Origin: Globisporangium splendens
Taxonomy: Eukaryota; Oomycota; Peronosporomycetes; Pythiales; Pythiaceae
Assembly: GCA_006386115.1 (NCBI GenBank)
Contig: VFIW01000027.1
Span: 248,001 to 312,000 of the forward strand
Length of the DNA stretch: 64,000 nucleotides
Direction: 5' to 3'
Positions within the stretch are counted from its first letter, which is position 1; the number at the start of each line of letters is the position of its first letter. The translations under genes were made by a program, and so were the position numbers. The notes under the pieces are model-generated. The model was not told the DNA's origin. It ran no database searches and was given only the letters and a program-made list of their open reading frames with translations. Shown here in pieces: positions 11,019-22,029 of the stretch.

Positions 11019-11945
11019 TTACCAGTCTTTCGTTTCTTTGTGTGTCTCCTGGGATTTTTTCTTCACTTCCCACACATCCGGCACTTTTCGCGATGCATTT
11101 GGAACGGTAAAAACGGGAACTGGGTGCGAGACCATAATCATCAAATTGTCTCCTTGTCGCAAAACATCAGAGCCTCTGCCTGGTACAGACCAAAAATACT
11201 TGCGAGCCATTCTGGTCGGATCTCGTGGCGTCCTGTACGAGATGCCCATTCGAAAAAGCCATCGCTGTGACGAATGGGAAGGATTTCCAAATGCTTCTTC
11301 GTTCAACTGCAAGCCCACTGCGGATAGCTGCTTGTCCAGGAACAATGGACGCCGCCTCAAATGGAAAATTTTCGCCAGTTGCTCACTGCTGCCCACTCTG
11401 CATATCTCGTTCTTTCCCTCGGCGATGAGGAGCTGCAAAAGAGAAAGCTGATGGCAGCACTGAGCCAGGGTCAGGCAGGTTCTCGCTCACCTGTTGCACG
11501 CCGAAGCGGCTAGTGCTACGGAACAATAAAAGTGGACTCATTCAGTACAGAAGATTGTATGCAAAGCGTGCGGTAGCAGCAGTGAATCTCAGTCACACGT
11601 TACCTCTCTTCTGACTCGATCAAGCTGTTGGTCCGACTCTGTTCGTTTTTGTATCCCCAAGAGCTCTGATGGACTCAAAGGCAGCAAGCTCATAAACGAT
11701 CCGAAATTTCGTCCTCCACACACACATGCGCTCGCTTTCGTGACGACCTTTACATCGCCATCTGCCGCACGAAATGAACAGGTCAAAGCGCGCTGGCTCA
11801 ATATGGCGATTGTGGATCGCATGGAGCTGTTCCTTCTTGAACGGCTGCTGCAGTTGGCGCACTCCTTTCCATAAAGCTCGAGCAGCTTTCTCATTTTCCA
11901 ACTTGCCACGCTTCGTGCAGCTCGACCGACCGCCTCGAAGGCCAT
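11019..11945 (-). CDS. Unknown protein, 4 exons including a 25-base exon
   Basis: Reconstructed by eye on the minus strand: exon 1 11945-11754, exon 2 11665-11604, exon 3 11515-11491 (25 bases), exon 4 11432-11019. Donors are GTAAAG, GTAACG and GTGAGC; acceptors are CCATCAG, TTCCGTAG and TCTTTTGCAG. All phases agree, giving 230 residues. The N-terminus has MRKLLELYGKECANC; the C-terminal half reads LLIAEGKNEICRVGSS, then a basic region (KIFHLRRRPLFLDKQ) and RMARKYFWSVPGRGSDVLRQ. I do not recognise the family. The N-terminal exon is the least certain part. Its ATG overlaps the transglutaminase ATG on the other strand. Confidence 0.5.
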
Positions 11946-13440
11946 GGTGTTTTCCAACTCGATGCAGAAGCTTGTCACCTTCACGGCCCTCGTGGCGTGC
12001 CTCACCCCCACCACCGTCACGGTGGTCCAGAGTACCCCATTGGAGTACAACCCGGTCACGACTATCGAGAACGTCGTGCCGCTCACGCATGACCATCCTG
12101 CTTACGGCGCCGTACTAGTGTCGACGGCGAACACTCAGTACGAAGACCGAACGTACCCAGAGGACCAGGCAGAGGAAGAAGACCGCATGGCCGTGGACTC
12201 GGGCAGTAACTCGACTACAGGGAACAGCGTAGCTGGTGAAGCCTTCGACAACGGCACCATCACGTTCGCGGGTGAACACATCGGCGGCGAGAACGCCACG
12301 ACCGACACCGGATCCGTGCTCGCTTCTGTGCGCCGACTCGAGACCTCAAGCTCGGATATCGGGAGATTGGAGGCGTATTTCAAGACCTCGATGGAGAAAA
12401 ACGTCAAGAAACTGGCCACGAAGGGTAACGCGCCGACGATGCCGTGGCCGAGCAGCTACTGGCCAGTGTACCTTGACGGCATCAACTACCAGTGGAGCCA
12501 AAACCAGCCGAGTCCAGCGGAGAAGTACGCGAAAGCGTTTGGTCTGAACACTCAGACGTTCATGAGAAGCATTTCCCAAGCCACCGGCATTCTGTCGCAG
12601 AGCACGAGAACGTCTTGCTTCTCCAATGCGCAGTGCACGTCGTTGGGAGACAGCAGTGTGTGCGCGAGGCGAGCCGGCGAGTGGCAGGGATACTGCATTC
12701 CGTCGTGGTTTGGCATCTGCCACGCGTGGACCCCCGCTGCCATCCTGGAAAGCGAGCCAAAGTGCGCTGTGACGAAGAACGGCGTGACCTTCCAAGTGAT
12801 GGACATCAAGGCGCTGCTGACGCAGATCTACGACGGCGCGCAACTTGAGACGGTGTTCACCGGCGTGCGATTCAACGGCGTGGACAGCACGACGCCTAAG
12901 GACAAGTACGGCCGCTACACGGACTCGTCGCGCCGCGACCTCGGACCAGGCTACATGCACATCGCAATGGCCAACATCCTCGGCAAGCTCAAGAAGACGT
13001 TCATCCTCGACGTCACCGGTGGCGCCGAAGTGTGGAACCAGCCCATCTACAGCTACGAGGTGCTGCAGCAAACGGAGATGACAACGCAGCAAGGCGCAAA
13101 GAAGTACTTCAACACGAACAAGTACCCGTTCAACAGCCAAGCCAAGTCGCTCATGTACGTGCAGACCAAGGTCACGTGGATGGTGGAAGCGCTCGAAGAC
13201 GGTCCACTCGTCTCCAACGGCCGCGCCAAACTGTACACCAACAGCGACACGTACTCGTACCTGCTGGAGCTCGACTCGAGCAAGAACATCATCGGTGGCG
13301 AGTGGGTCGACAAGTCCAAAGACGACCACCCGGACTTCCTCTGGTTCGCGACGGGCAAACCGGCCGACTCGACCGTCACGAGCGTCGGTCTCAACTACAA
13401 GAACGTGCGCTCGCTGCTCGAGGACTCGCTCAAGTGCTAG
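11944..13440 (+). CDS. Secreted elicitor-type transglutaminase (GP42/M81 family)
   Basis: 498 residues, single exon. An N-terminal signal peptide (MQKLVTFTALVACL; start at 11944 or the in-frame ATG at 11962) is followed by an acidic, Thr/Asn-rich prosegment. The catalytic-type region PSWFGICHAWTPAAI places a candidate active-site Cys at residue 259. Residues 363-373 read VWNQPIYSYEV, the position of the Pep-13 surface peptide of Phytophthora GP42, with VWNQP intact. Further family-like blocks are RRDLGPGYMHIAMANILG and GGEWVDKSKDDHPDFLWF. These enzymes crosslink glutamine and lysine side chains in the cell wall or outside the cell, and Pep-13 is recognised by some plants. The gene is flanked by two cystatin genes, suggesting a small secretome cluster. 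Confidence 0.93.
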   Translation: MVFSNSMQKLVTFTALVACLTPTTVTVVQSTPLEYNPVTTIENVVPLTHDHPAYGAVLVSTANTQYEDRTYPEDQAEEEDRMAVDSGSNSTTGNSVAGEAFDNGTITFAGEHIGGENATTDTGSVLASVRRLETSSSDIGRLEAYFKTSMEKNVKKLATKGNAPTMPWPSSYWPVYLDGINYQWSQNQPSPAEKYAKAFGLNTQTFMRSISQATGILSQSTRTSCFSNAQCTSLGDSSVCARRAGEWQGYCIPSWFGICHAWTPAAILESEPKCAVTKNGVTFQVMDIKALLTQIYDGAQLETVFTGVRFNGVDSTTPKDKYGRYTDSSRRDLGPGYMHIAMANILGKLKKTFILDVTGGAEVWNQPIYSYEVLQQTEMTTQQGAKKYFNTNKYPFNSQAKSLMYVQTKVTWMVEALEDGPLVSNGRAKLYTNSDTYSYLLELDSSKNIIGGEWVDKSKDDHPDFLWFATGKPADSTVTSVGLNYKNVRSLLEDSLKC

Positions 13441-13765
13441 TGGATTGTGTCTATTTGTGTGTGTGACCTAGTCGAAGGAAGACTAGAAAAGAGATAAAAG
13501 AGAGTCAATAATGCGACGTCAATTATGGTATCTTGCCCGACTTGCGTATGTGACATGGCGCACCAAAGTCTCACACAGTGCGCACCCTCACCACCGCGTG
13601 TTTATAAAGTCGTTGCCTTTCTATGTTGAAGAGAGAAAAGCAAAAAAAAAGCGAGAGGGCATTGAATTTTCTAAGCTGACGGCTGCCTCGCTCATTGTTC
13701 AAATCGACTTCAACCGGTTTTATCATTGTCAAGAGGCTCCTGTTCAAGCAAGCCATCCTCCAAGT

Positions 13766-14260
13766 ATGACGGCGCTCGTGCTGCTCGCTCTTCTCGTTGC
13801 CACGCTCTGCATGAGCGTCAACGCGCTCCCTGTGATGCGCACCGACACGCCGGCGTACTCGATGGGCGCGTGGCTCAATGCAACGGCGAACACGCCGACG
13901 CTCGCGGTCTTGGACCAAGCGTTGCGGGATTTCCCCGTTGCCACCACGCCAGGAGGAAGCGACCTGGCGCTGCAGCTACCGTCGCTCACGAGCCCGATCT
14001 GCTTCCAGGAGATCGTCGCGATCGAGCAGCAGATCGTCAACGGCATCAACTTCCGCTTCCACGTGACTGGGTGCCCATGGCGCAACGTCGTCAATGGCGA
14101 CACCGCAAGTGCGCGGACGACGGGCAAATGCGTCGACGACTGCGGATCGAGCGTCGAGTCCTACCAGGTCACCGTGTTCTGTCAGCCATGGACCAACACC
14201 GTCCACGTCCTGAATCTCGTCAAAGAAGCCCAGCGAGAGGTGTACACGGTCATACAGTAA
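13766..14260 (+). CDS. Secreted cystatin-like protease inhibitor 2
   Basis: The ATG at 13766 is chosen because it starts a clear signal peptide (LVLLALLVATLCMSVNA); the frame is open further upstream but not coding-like. The product has 164 residues. The cystatin hallmarks are QIVNG (QxVxG loop) and QPWTN (PW in the second hairpin), with a Gly-containing N-terminal stretch (YSMGAWLNATANTP). Additional Cys (SPICF, VTGC, CVDDC, VFC) suggest two or three disulfides. It is shorter than the cystatin at 9191-9823, lacks its acidic spacer, and keeps the canonical PW, so it may be the better inhibitor. Expected role: extracellular inhibition of papain-like proteases. Confidence 0.88.
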   Translation: MTALVLLALLVATLCMSVNALPVMRTDTPAYSMGAWLNATANTPTLAVLDQALRDFPVATTPGGSDLALQLPSLTSPICFQEIVAIEQQIVNGINFRFHVTGCPWRNVVNGDTASARTTGKCVDDCGSSVESYQVTVFCQPWTNTVHVLNLVKEAQREVYTVIQ

Positions 14261-14988
14261 CTACGTTGCTAGCGAAAGAAAAGCGTGTGGTGTGTAGCGT
14301 ATGTACCGTGTAATTAAATGAAAACTCGCCAGCATAAATGTTTCCATGCGGAAATGAACATGAGGAATGCCTCGACAGCCATCGATGCGTGGCTTCTCGT
14401 GAGGCGCAATATTCAGACTGACTGGTGCTGGGTCATGCTGCAGATGATAAGCATGGGAGACAAAGTGCATGATCTCTACGTGCATGTGCATTTATGGATG
14501 GCAGAGTGTAGAGGAAAGCGAGCAATCAATAGGAGTGGTGCGGTGCTTCCACGTTTCCTTCTCTTTTGGTCTTTTTGCTCCTCTCATCTCCTCCCTTTTT
14601 TCTCACACTATGGGCGTCATCCGTCCAGTTCGAGGATCTTTCCAGTTCAACCTGAAGCAAAACACATCATCCCTTCGATCTCTCGGTGACCTAGAAAGCG
14701 AACCTAGATCTATCTATTTGACACCTCAATCTAGGTTCGCGTTCGATTGATTTTACACCAATGACATCATCCTAACTCCATTTACATCCAATAAAAGTAT
14801 ACTTTAGATATTTATTTTATCCAATCAAACGACTTGGTGTGGTGTTGCTCTCGCTGTCGTGCGAGTCTTCCCTGCCGGACGTTCACTTGCGATTCTGCCT
14901 GATAGAGCGCAAGCGGCGACCTCGTAAACAGCATCCGAGTGTGGGTTGAGGTGCGCGCGCGCGCGACGTGGCTCTTTCTCAAGCGAAG
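14261..14988. other. Intergenic region with a 12-base inverted repeat
   Basis: No gene is supported. It holds the 3' flank of the cystatin gene and the promoter region of the MED15 gene, with an inverted repeat at 14698-14740 annotated separately. Confidence 0.4.
14698..14740. repeat. Perfect 12-base inverted repeat
   Basis: GCGAACCTAGAT at 14698-14709 is mirrored as ATCTAGGTTCGC at 14729-14740, with a 19-base loop. It lies between the cystatin and MED15 genes, far from either coding end, so it may be a hairpin in a UTR, a protein-binding palindrome, or a remnant of a small transposon. Confidence 0.7.
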
Positions 14989-17900
14989 ATGGACGTGCAA
15001 TGGCGCCAGGAGATCCCCGAGGACATGCGCAAGCAGATGATCACTGAAATGTACGTCTCCCTCTCTCGCACATTCCCCCCCCTTGTGTCTGCGCGTTTTT
15101 GGGCAGGATTACACCCCTCATGGGTGAACGTCCGGGGGAGTGATATTTTTATAATATGGATTTTTTGCTTTGTTTATTAAACGGATGGTGATCATATGAA
15201 ATGGGTGTTATTGATTGATGACAGGTATCATGAGCTGCTGCGTATCTCGGGGGAAAGCGACAAGCAAAAAGTGTGGGGCTCGGCGGCCAAGTTTGAGCTC
15301 ATGCTCTGGTCGAACAGTCCGGATCGGGTACGCCTTCTAATTCTTATTTTCGCACCGCGCATGCCGCGATGGGGAATGGGAGCCACTGACTTACATGCGT
15401 TGGTATGTGGTGGTTGGGCTTTGTCTTTTTCGTAGAATACGTATCTGATGAAGATGCAGCGCAAGATTCAGAGTCTGAAGAAGAAACCGGGCGCGAACGA
15501 AGCCCAGCCAGTGGTACCGCAGCAGCCACAGCAGCAGCCGCAGCAAATGATGCAAGCGCAGATGGCGCTTCAAAACCAAGCGATGATGGCGAACGCCAAT
15601 GTGCAGGCAGTGAACAACAACAACAACATGACAGCCATGAATGCAGCTTCGGCGGTGAACGTGATGAACCAAGCAAACAACCCCATGGCAGCCGCAGCGC
15701 TGACTGCGCAGCAGCAATACCAAAACAACCAAGCTGCAATCAACAACTTCCAGCAACAACACCAGCAACTCCAACAACAACAAAAGCAGCAGCAACAACA
15801 ACAACAACAACAACAACAGCAGCAACAACAGCAACAACAACAGCAACAACAACAGCAACAACAACAACAGCAAAATGGTGCTGCGAGTGGGCCCATTCCA
15901 GTTGCTCCAATTGTGGCGAACCCTGTCGTTTCGGCTCCGATGGCTGTTGCCGCCCAAACTACTGCAGCAACGCCTGCTGCCGGGGTTAACATGCCGACAC
16001 CTCAGCAACAACAAGCGCAACAGTGGCTCCAGCGTATCCAGGTCCAGTTCCAAGCGCAGCAACAGCAGCTACTACACACGCAAAACCAGGAGACGCAGCA
16101 ACTGCGTCAGCAGCAATTGAACCAACAGCAGCAGCTCGCTCAGCAGCAACAGCAACAAGGAGTCGCTCCGGAGGCGCGCCGCCAGCAATTGCAGCAGCTC
16201 CAGCAGCAGCACCAACTCGCGCGATCGCGGCTGCAGCAACTGCAGAAGGGGAAACAACAGCAGTTGCAGCGCAAGCAACAGCAGTACCTATTGCAAAAGC
16301 AGCAGCAATTGCAGCAGCAGGGGCAAATCGCTGCTGCGAACAATGTTGCCTCAAGTGGCACAGTTGCCAGCCAGCCAGCGCCGACTCCACCTGTGATCTC
16401 GCTGACGAACGCTGCGACCGTGCAAACGCCAGTGGCTGCTGCTGTGCAGCCCACAGTGCCCACTCCTGTTCGCGCGCCAGCTGGCGCTGTGAAACCCGAA
16501 CAGATCGCGGCCGCACAAGAGCAACAGAACCAACTGCGTGCAATGCAGCGAGCCAAGCAAGCTGCAGAAATGGAACAAGCCTTGCTTCCTCACATTCCAC
16601 CCGCTTCGGTTGCAGCTCCGACTCCAACACAACCTGCGCCTGCTGCGACCCCTGCTACTGCCCAGCAGTCGTATGCTGATCGACTCAAAGAGATGAAGCA
16701 GAAGTACTGGGATGACTTGGTGATCGTGTATCGCGAGTTTGAGCGTATGGTCAAGCAGAAACCAGCGAACCAACAGCAAGAGCGTATCAATACCTTCTTG
16801 GTCAACCTGAAGCGTATCATAGCGTTGCTGCAGCAGGATCCAGCGAAGGTGACGAGCAACAACAAGAACGATTTGGATCGTGTGGAGGCGCACATTCAAA
16901 AGCAGGTGTTGCCCATTTTGGAGAGATTGAAGAATAAATCGAGAGCCGCTGCTGGTACACCAGGTGCGGTTGCGGGTAATCCGGGTACTGCTGCAGGAAA
17001 TAACTCGGCTGCTCTCCTGGCTGCTCAACAACAGCAGCAGCAGCAGCAAGAGCAGTTGAAGAAGCAGCAAGAACAGTTGCGAATGGTTCAGCTGCAGGAA
17101 CAACAAAAGAAACTACAAGAGCAGCAAAAAGCAGAACAGCAGCGCAAACTGTTGGAAGAGCAAAAAAAGAAAACGCAACTGGAGGCTGCAGCTGCAGCGG
17201 CTAAAAAGCAACAGGAGCTCTTGGAGCAACAGCGTAAGCAGAAACTTTTACAGGTCCAACAAGCTCAGCAACTTCAGCACCGCCAGCAGCAGCAACAACA
17301 GCAGCAGCAGCTACTCGCTCGCCAGAAAGCTCTGGCTCAGCAACAAGCGAACAATGCTGCACTCCAAAAAGCAGCACAGCAAAACCAGTTGCGTGTTGGT
17401 GTACCTGGTCAAGTCGGTGCTGCTGGAGCTGCAGGAGTACAGCAACCAGTCGCGACAACCGCGTCGAGCGATGCGACTTTACTCTCGACGACTATCGCTG
17501 GAGTCCCGCCAACGACCACGACGCCAACAGCTGCTCCTCCGGTGGTAGGTTCTTCGCGCCAGAATCCAATTGATATTTCTACTGTTTCATCCCCTGGAGG
17601 TTCAACAAGTTCTGCACTAACACCTGCTCAATATCGTACGTTCAAGCTTCCTGACGCGAAGAAGCAGCAACTGACAGCCCAGCATGCAAAGTTGCGGGAG
17701 CAGCAGCAAGAGCTCATCATGCAGCAAAGTCGAGCCAAGACTCCAGCAAGCCAAGCCAAACTCGCCCAGCATGCCCAACGTATTGCGCAAATGATCAACA
17801 AGATCTCCCAGCAGTTGGTTCAGTGTAAACTCGCCGAGGAATACGAGCAGGCGCAGAACAAGAATATGACGGGACCATCGCCATCGGCGGCTCAGCCTGT

Positions 17901-18384
17901 GTTGAATCCAGCTGCAATCGCATTGAACAAAGCAAAGACGATTAAAACGGAGCTTCCGAGTTCATCCGCACCGAGTCCAGTCGCGGCGACACCAGTGACG
18001 GGATCTGCTGTATCCACCCCAGTCGGTCTATCGGCTACAGCGGCCGTCGCGGCTGCAGCTGCGGCGGCGACGAATGCTGCTCTTGTGACTGCGAACACTG
18101 GTAAGCCAGCGATCACTATGCCGAAGGTTGAGGTTCCTGCTCCAGTCGTTGTGACCCCAACAGCTCCAGTCGTTGTTCAAGAATCGCCAAAGATTAAACT
18201 GGATGAAAACTTCAAGTCGGTTGTTCCTGATCTCACGGGCTTGGGAGCATCGGAGAAGCTCTTGACTGCCGTCGCAGCGTACGAGAAGCACAAGCCCGAC
18301 GTGCTGAAGCGGGCGTCGACTCGTTTTGGTCGCGTGGCAGTCGCGATCGGCGCCAAACTGACAACGTCCTACGTCTCAACCTAG
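14989..18384 (+). CDS. MED15: Mediator subunit MED15 with KIX domain, 3 exons
   Basis: Exons 14989-15050, 15225-15327 and 15436-18384 (donors GTACGT and GTACGC; acceptors GACAG and TCGTAG) give 1037 residues in consistent phase. Residues 1-75 (MDVQWRQEIPEDMRKQMITE, KVWGSAAKFELMLW) are a KIX domain, the three-helix module that binds activation domains. A Gln-rich middle includes 29 Gln at residues about 173-201. Residues about 466-556 (SYADRLKEMKQKYWDDLVIV, FLVNLKRIIALL, VLPILERL) match the conserved MED15 region. The C-terminus (EKLLTAVAAYEKHKPDV) is the likely Mediator-tail contact. The protein bridges DNA-bound activators and RNA polymerase II in the nucleus. Confidence 0.85.
15787..15873 (+). 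repeat. CAA/CAG tract encoding 29 glutamines
   Basis: An uninterrupted run of CAA and CAG codons within MED15, mixed rather than pure, which is expected to limit slippage. Further Gln-rich stretches occur across 16000-16330 and 17030-17320. Confidence 0.95.
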
Positions 18385-19634
18385 GCTTTCGTTGAATTCT
18401 TCGGTTTGAACAAAACGAGCGACGGGAAGCGTGGTAGAGCAAGCGTGTTGGGTTCCAAGATGCGCATTTGCGGCCAGTGTTGTTTTTAATTTATTGTATG
18501 ATCAAGCCAAATGCGCAGCAGTGTCTTTCCACTTACATGTGAGAAAAAGACGAGGATGAAACAAAAGAACGAATGAGCCGAGAGAAAGACGAGAGCACAC
18601 CCGTTAACGAGAAAAATATACATGCACCAGTTATCTCAAGACGAGGCAGAGAACATGCCATCCAAATGTGCATTTGTGCATTTCAACAACAACAAAAATG
18701 AAGATGATGAGCACCAAAGATGGCTTCATTTTTCCTTCTCACCTTTACGATCATTGACAAAACAGGGTGTGTGTGGACCACATGGACTACATGTGAACTT
18801 TCTTTTCTAAAAAGTGCTTTCTAGCAATCGCTCCGCTTTTTTTCGCGGCACCAACCAGACAGCAGCCTGTGTCAATAACACAGCGAATGCTCCATTAGCG
18901 CTGATGTGGCGTACGCGTAGTGAAAGGCAGATAGATAGCTGCATATGCATGAAGTGCACTCGTGGTGCTGTGTGTGTGTCCGTAACGCCAATGCATTTTC
19001 CCATTGCATTCGCTCAACACAGCAGATCAAATACAAAAAATCAAAAAAGCAAAAAAAGCAAACAAAGGATCGGTCGGTCGGACGGGTGTGCAGCGTGCCG
19101 CCATGTGTGCCGCCATCAGGATACGCTGTGCCGACATTTCGGTACACTGTAACATCGCCAGCAGCAAAACACACCTGTGCGCTCAAGCCAAAGCGTTCCA
19201 AGAGGACGACCGAAACCAGACGCAGTCCCGCCCAGAAGCACTCAAGCACCAGCTCAGCGCACACAGCTCAGCGCACACAGCTCAGCGCACACAGCTCAGT
19301 GCACGAGGAGCTACCCGACGCCAGTTCCTCAGCTCGCTCCCATCGCTATTAGTCTGTTCCTCTGGTTGTAGAGGTTCTGTAAGTGAAGGGCGTGCAGCTG
19401 TTGCGTTTTTACATTCGCTCCACCGCATTTCCGAAGCGCAGATTCACGCGTCCGCTCTCGGTGTCGTCCGCATAACGAAGCAGGTAGGATAGAATGACGA
19501 ATAGGATCTTTTGTGTGTGTATGTATGGCAATACGTGCGGAGGGTGGCGGGCTTACGTTGTCTGTGTGTATGTGTTTGAATCTTGATATGTGGGTGCTGT
19601 AGGCGAGCGCGAGGTAGATCGCCAGTGAACAACG
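18385..19634. other. Intergenic region between MED15 and the Sds3-like gene
   Basis: No gene is supported. The open frames here are low-complexity or lack a start. A four-copy 14-base tandem repeat sits at 19251-19306. Confidence 0.45.
19251..19306 (+). repeat. 14-base tandem repeat, four copies
   Basis: The unit AGCTCAGCGCACAC occurs three times exactly and a fourth time with changes (AGCTCAGTGCACGA), upstream of the Sds3-like gene. Confidence 0.9.
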
Positions 19635-21104
19635 ATGTCGACAATCCTTGTGGAACAGCCGCCGCAGTCGGTGACCCCGACCTCGGCCGTAGCGCAAGAC
19701 GCAGCGGCGCAAGCGTCGTCGCCACCACCGCAAGGTAGCGATGCATACCCGCCTGCGTCGGATGTGGACATGGATGCAAAGACGAATACTGTGACCCCGC
19801 TCAGTAAAGAGGAGAATGCGGCCAATGCGCCAATTGCTCCGCAGGAACCAATGCATGTGAAGCAGGGGCCAACAACGAGCGACGTGGTTGTCGCGACGGC
19901 ACATGTAGATGCTGCTACAAAGGATGTCGATGCACCGATGGAAGACGTCGGAGGCGCTGGACACGTGAAACCAGAGGAGCAACAGATCCAATCGGAAACA
20001 GTTGACAACACGAACAGCAACGATAGCGTTGTCGCAGTGACGGTGACCAAGGAGCCGCCCCGTGAAGGTACGACGCGAAAAGCGCAGCTGTCACTCGCGC
20101 AGAAGCGCTTGGTCGTGCAGATCCAGTTTGTCGAGAACGCGCGCAAGAAGATCGAAGACGAGACGCACCCGGATATGCAGTCGCGACTACGGAAACTCGA
20201 GCGCGAGCGCGACGCGCTGCTGGAGCACGCCAAGCTCCACGAAGAGTATTTACAGCACACGACGGCCGTGATCTTCGCGTACGAATGTGACGAAGCTACG
20301 AGCGAGTTCGAGATGAGCTGCGAGAAGCTGCGTCAAGATATGCTCGACGAGATCCACCATGAAATGGAGATTATCAACGACCAGCGCAAAGGCGCGACGT
20401 CTTCAGGTGCGTCGTATTCTTGCCTAAGTACAGTATTATATGAGAGTCCTGCATGTTAGGGTACCAAAAACCCCATCTTCTGTGTGTACTGCTGACCTCA
20501 TTTGATAGCTCGGAAAACGACCCGCAAGACGCGCAGTACGCGTACGAAGAATGGCGACAAGGACGTGCCGGCGTTCGCGTTGGACACTGCACAAAAGATC
20601 AAAAAGCGCACGGGCAACGTGTTTCAGCCTCTGGAAAAGAAATTGGCGCAATCCGAAGTGGACTTTGACTTGCGCGAACTGAATGGCGTCTTTGAGTCGT
20701 CGAAAAAGCGTCGCATGGAGGCTTCAGGTACGTGTGCACGCACTTGTATCGCTCTCTCTTATATCTTGAGTGCACTAAACGCTGTGGTGTGTGCCTTGAT
20801 ATTTTCAGGCTATGAGGACCTGCCGTTTGTAAAGTACCACCGTGGCAAGTTGCTGTATCAAGACTTTGTATTCCAGGAAGGCGACGAAGTGTTTGTGCAG
20901 AACCACAGTACCGGAAGCGGGTACATCGCGATGGTCTCGGCGGTCACGTCCACCGAGGTGTTTGTGCTCTCGGAGAAGGGCAAGTACTATCGCCTCGTGA
21001 TCACGGACTTACGGCAGGGCAAGCTCGAGCTGATGCCGCTGACAAGCGAACAGATCGCCGCGTTGACAGCGAGAGAAGAGCGCGCCGCAGCAACGAGTTC
21101 CTAG
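19635..21104 (+). CDS. Sds3-like Sin3/HDAC complex subunit, 3 exons
   Basis: Exons 19635-20406, 20509-20727 and 20809-21104 (donors GTGCGT and GTACGT; acceptors TTTGATAG and ATTTTCAG) give 428 residues. Residues 1-145 are disordered and Pro/Thr/Asp-rich. Residues about 150-255 form a long coiled coil (FVENARKKIEDETHPDM, HEEYLQHTTAVIFAYE, EKLRQDMLDEIHHEMEI) of the Sds3/BRMS1 type, which dimerises and binds Sin3. Exon 3 encodes a small beta domain (FQEGDEVFVQNHSTGSGYIA ... YYRLVITDLRQGKLELMP) resembling the tudor-like C-terminal domain of SUDS3. Expected role: scaffold of a Sin3 histone deacetylase corepressor in the nucleus. SGF29 was the alternative considered for the tudor-like end, but the coiled coil favours Sds3. 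Confidence 0.7.
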
Positions 21105-21253
21105 AGGACTGACTCAATGTCGCTCATCCAATTTTAAAGATGAAGAAAGAGGAGACTGCGTGTTTTTGTATTCTTTTTCCTAGCGTTTATGCTGCAGGCA
21201 TTCTCTCAAATGTGCGTCCATGCTGATCATGTGCATCCATTAAACCTGGTGCC

Positions 21254-21917
21254 TTACGCTGACGGCGCGTCTTTCTTCGCAGCTTCTTCCTTGGCGCGCT
21301 TGGTCGCAAGGTACTTTTCGGCGGCTACCCGCTTGTCTTCCTTGTCGGCGTACGTCTCTGGCACGAACAGACCGACGCGCTTGGCCGATCGGTTCACGAT
21401 TTCCTGGCCCGTGAGCTTCTTCTCCGCACCGGCATCCAGTTCCCACAAGTACTATATGTACAGGCAACCACAGCAGTAGCATGAAAGCATAACGCAAAGA
21501 AGAAAGACATGAGAAACCCAGGCGACAAGAGCGCATGGATATCAGTGGAACGTACTCGTTGCTCTTGGATGCCATTGAGCAGCATCAGGTAGTCTGTGGC
21601 TTCCGAGCGGTATGCGCGCATTTTCTCGCGGTTCGTCTCATGCTGACGTGCGCGGTACTGCAATATACATAAACGACAATAGCAAACAGCAATGGCGCAT
21701 TCAGATGTATGTCAAGTGGCAGCCGTGGAAGGGAGAGCAAGACGAAGATGCTGCGCATCGCGTAAGCGCGACGTACGTGGGAGAGGATCTGCTGCGACCA
21801 CTGACACTTCTGGATGCTCTTCTCGGAGCTGCGCTTGCGCGCCACGCGCAGCAACTCGCGCAGGTTCTTGACCACTTCCGTCTTGGAGCCGATGCGCAGG
21901 CCGCCTCGAGTCGCCAT
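21254..21917 (-). CDS. FMC1-like mitochondrial complex V assembly factor, 3 exons
   Basis: Minus-strand exons 21917-21777, 21657-21556 and 21451-21254 (donors GTACGT; acceptors TTGCAG and TATATAG), all phase 0, 146 residues. Helical pattern KNLRELLRVARKRS, then YRARQHETNREKMRAYR, then ATDYLMLLNGIQEQRYLWEL fits the FMC1/LYR-related layout (Arg-rich first helix, a middle helix, then an LL-x-x-I-x-EQ-x-x-L helix). A Lys/Ala/Glu-rich tail follows. FMC1 helps assemble the F1 ATP synthase in the mitochondrial matrix. The family call rests on pattern only; another LYR-type assembly factor is the main alternative. Confidence 0.6.
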
Positions 21918-22029
21918 GGTGCTCAAACTTGGTTGTTTGGCTCACACACACACTGAAAGCTGTGTTCCCTAAATAAGGTACAGAATGTGACACACTATTT
22001 AGAAAGAACATTGTGGTACACGCTATGTA

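Noticed and set aside
12346..13329. 327-codon minus-strand frame
   Set aside because: Lies wholly antisense to the transglutaminase gene and is a by-product of its G/C-ending codon use; its sequence is low-complexity Val/Arg/His-rich.
15391..16062. Poly-Leu and poly-Cys frames
   Set aside because: Minus-strand readings of the CAA/CAG tract in MED15.
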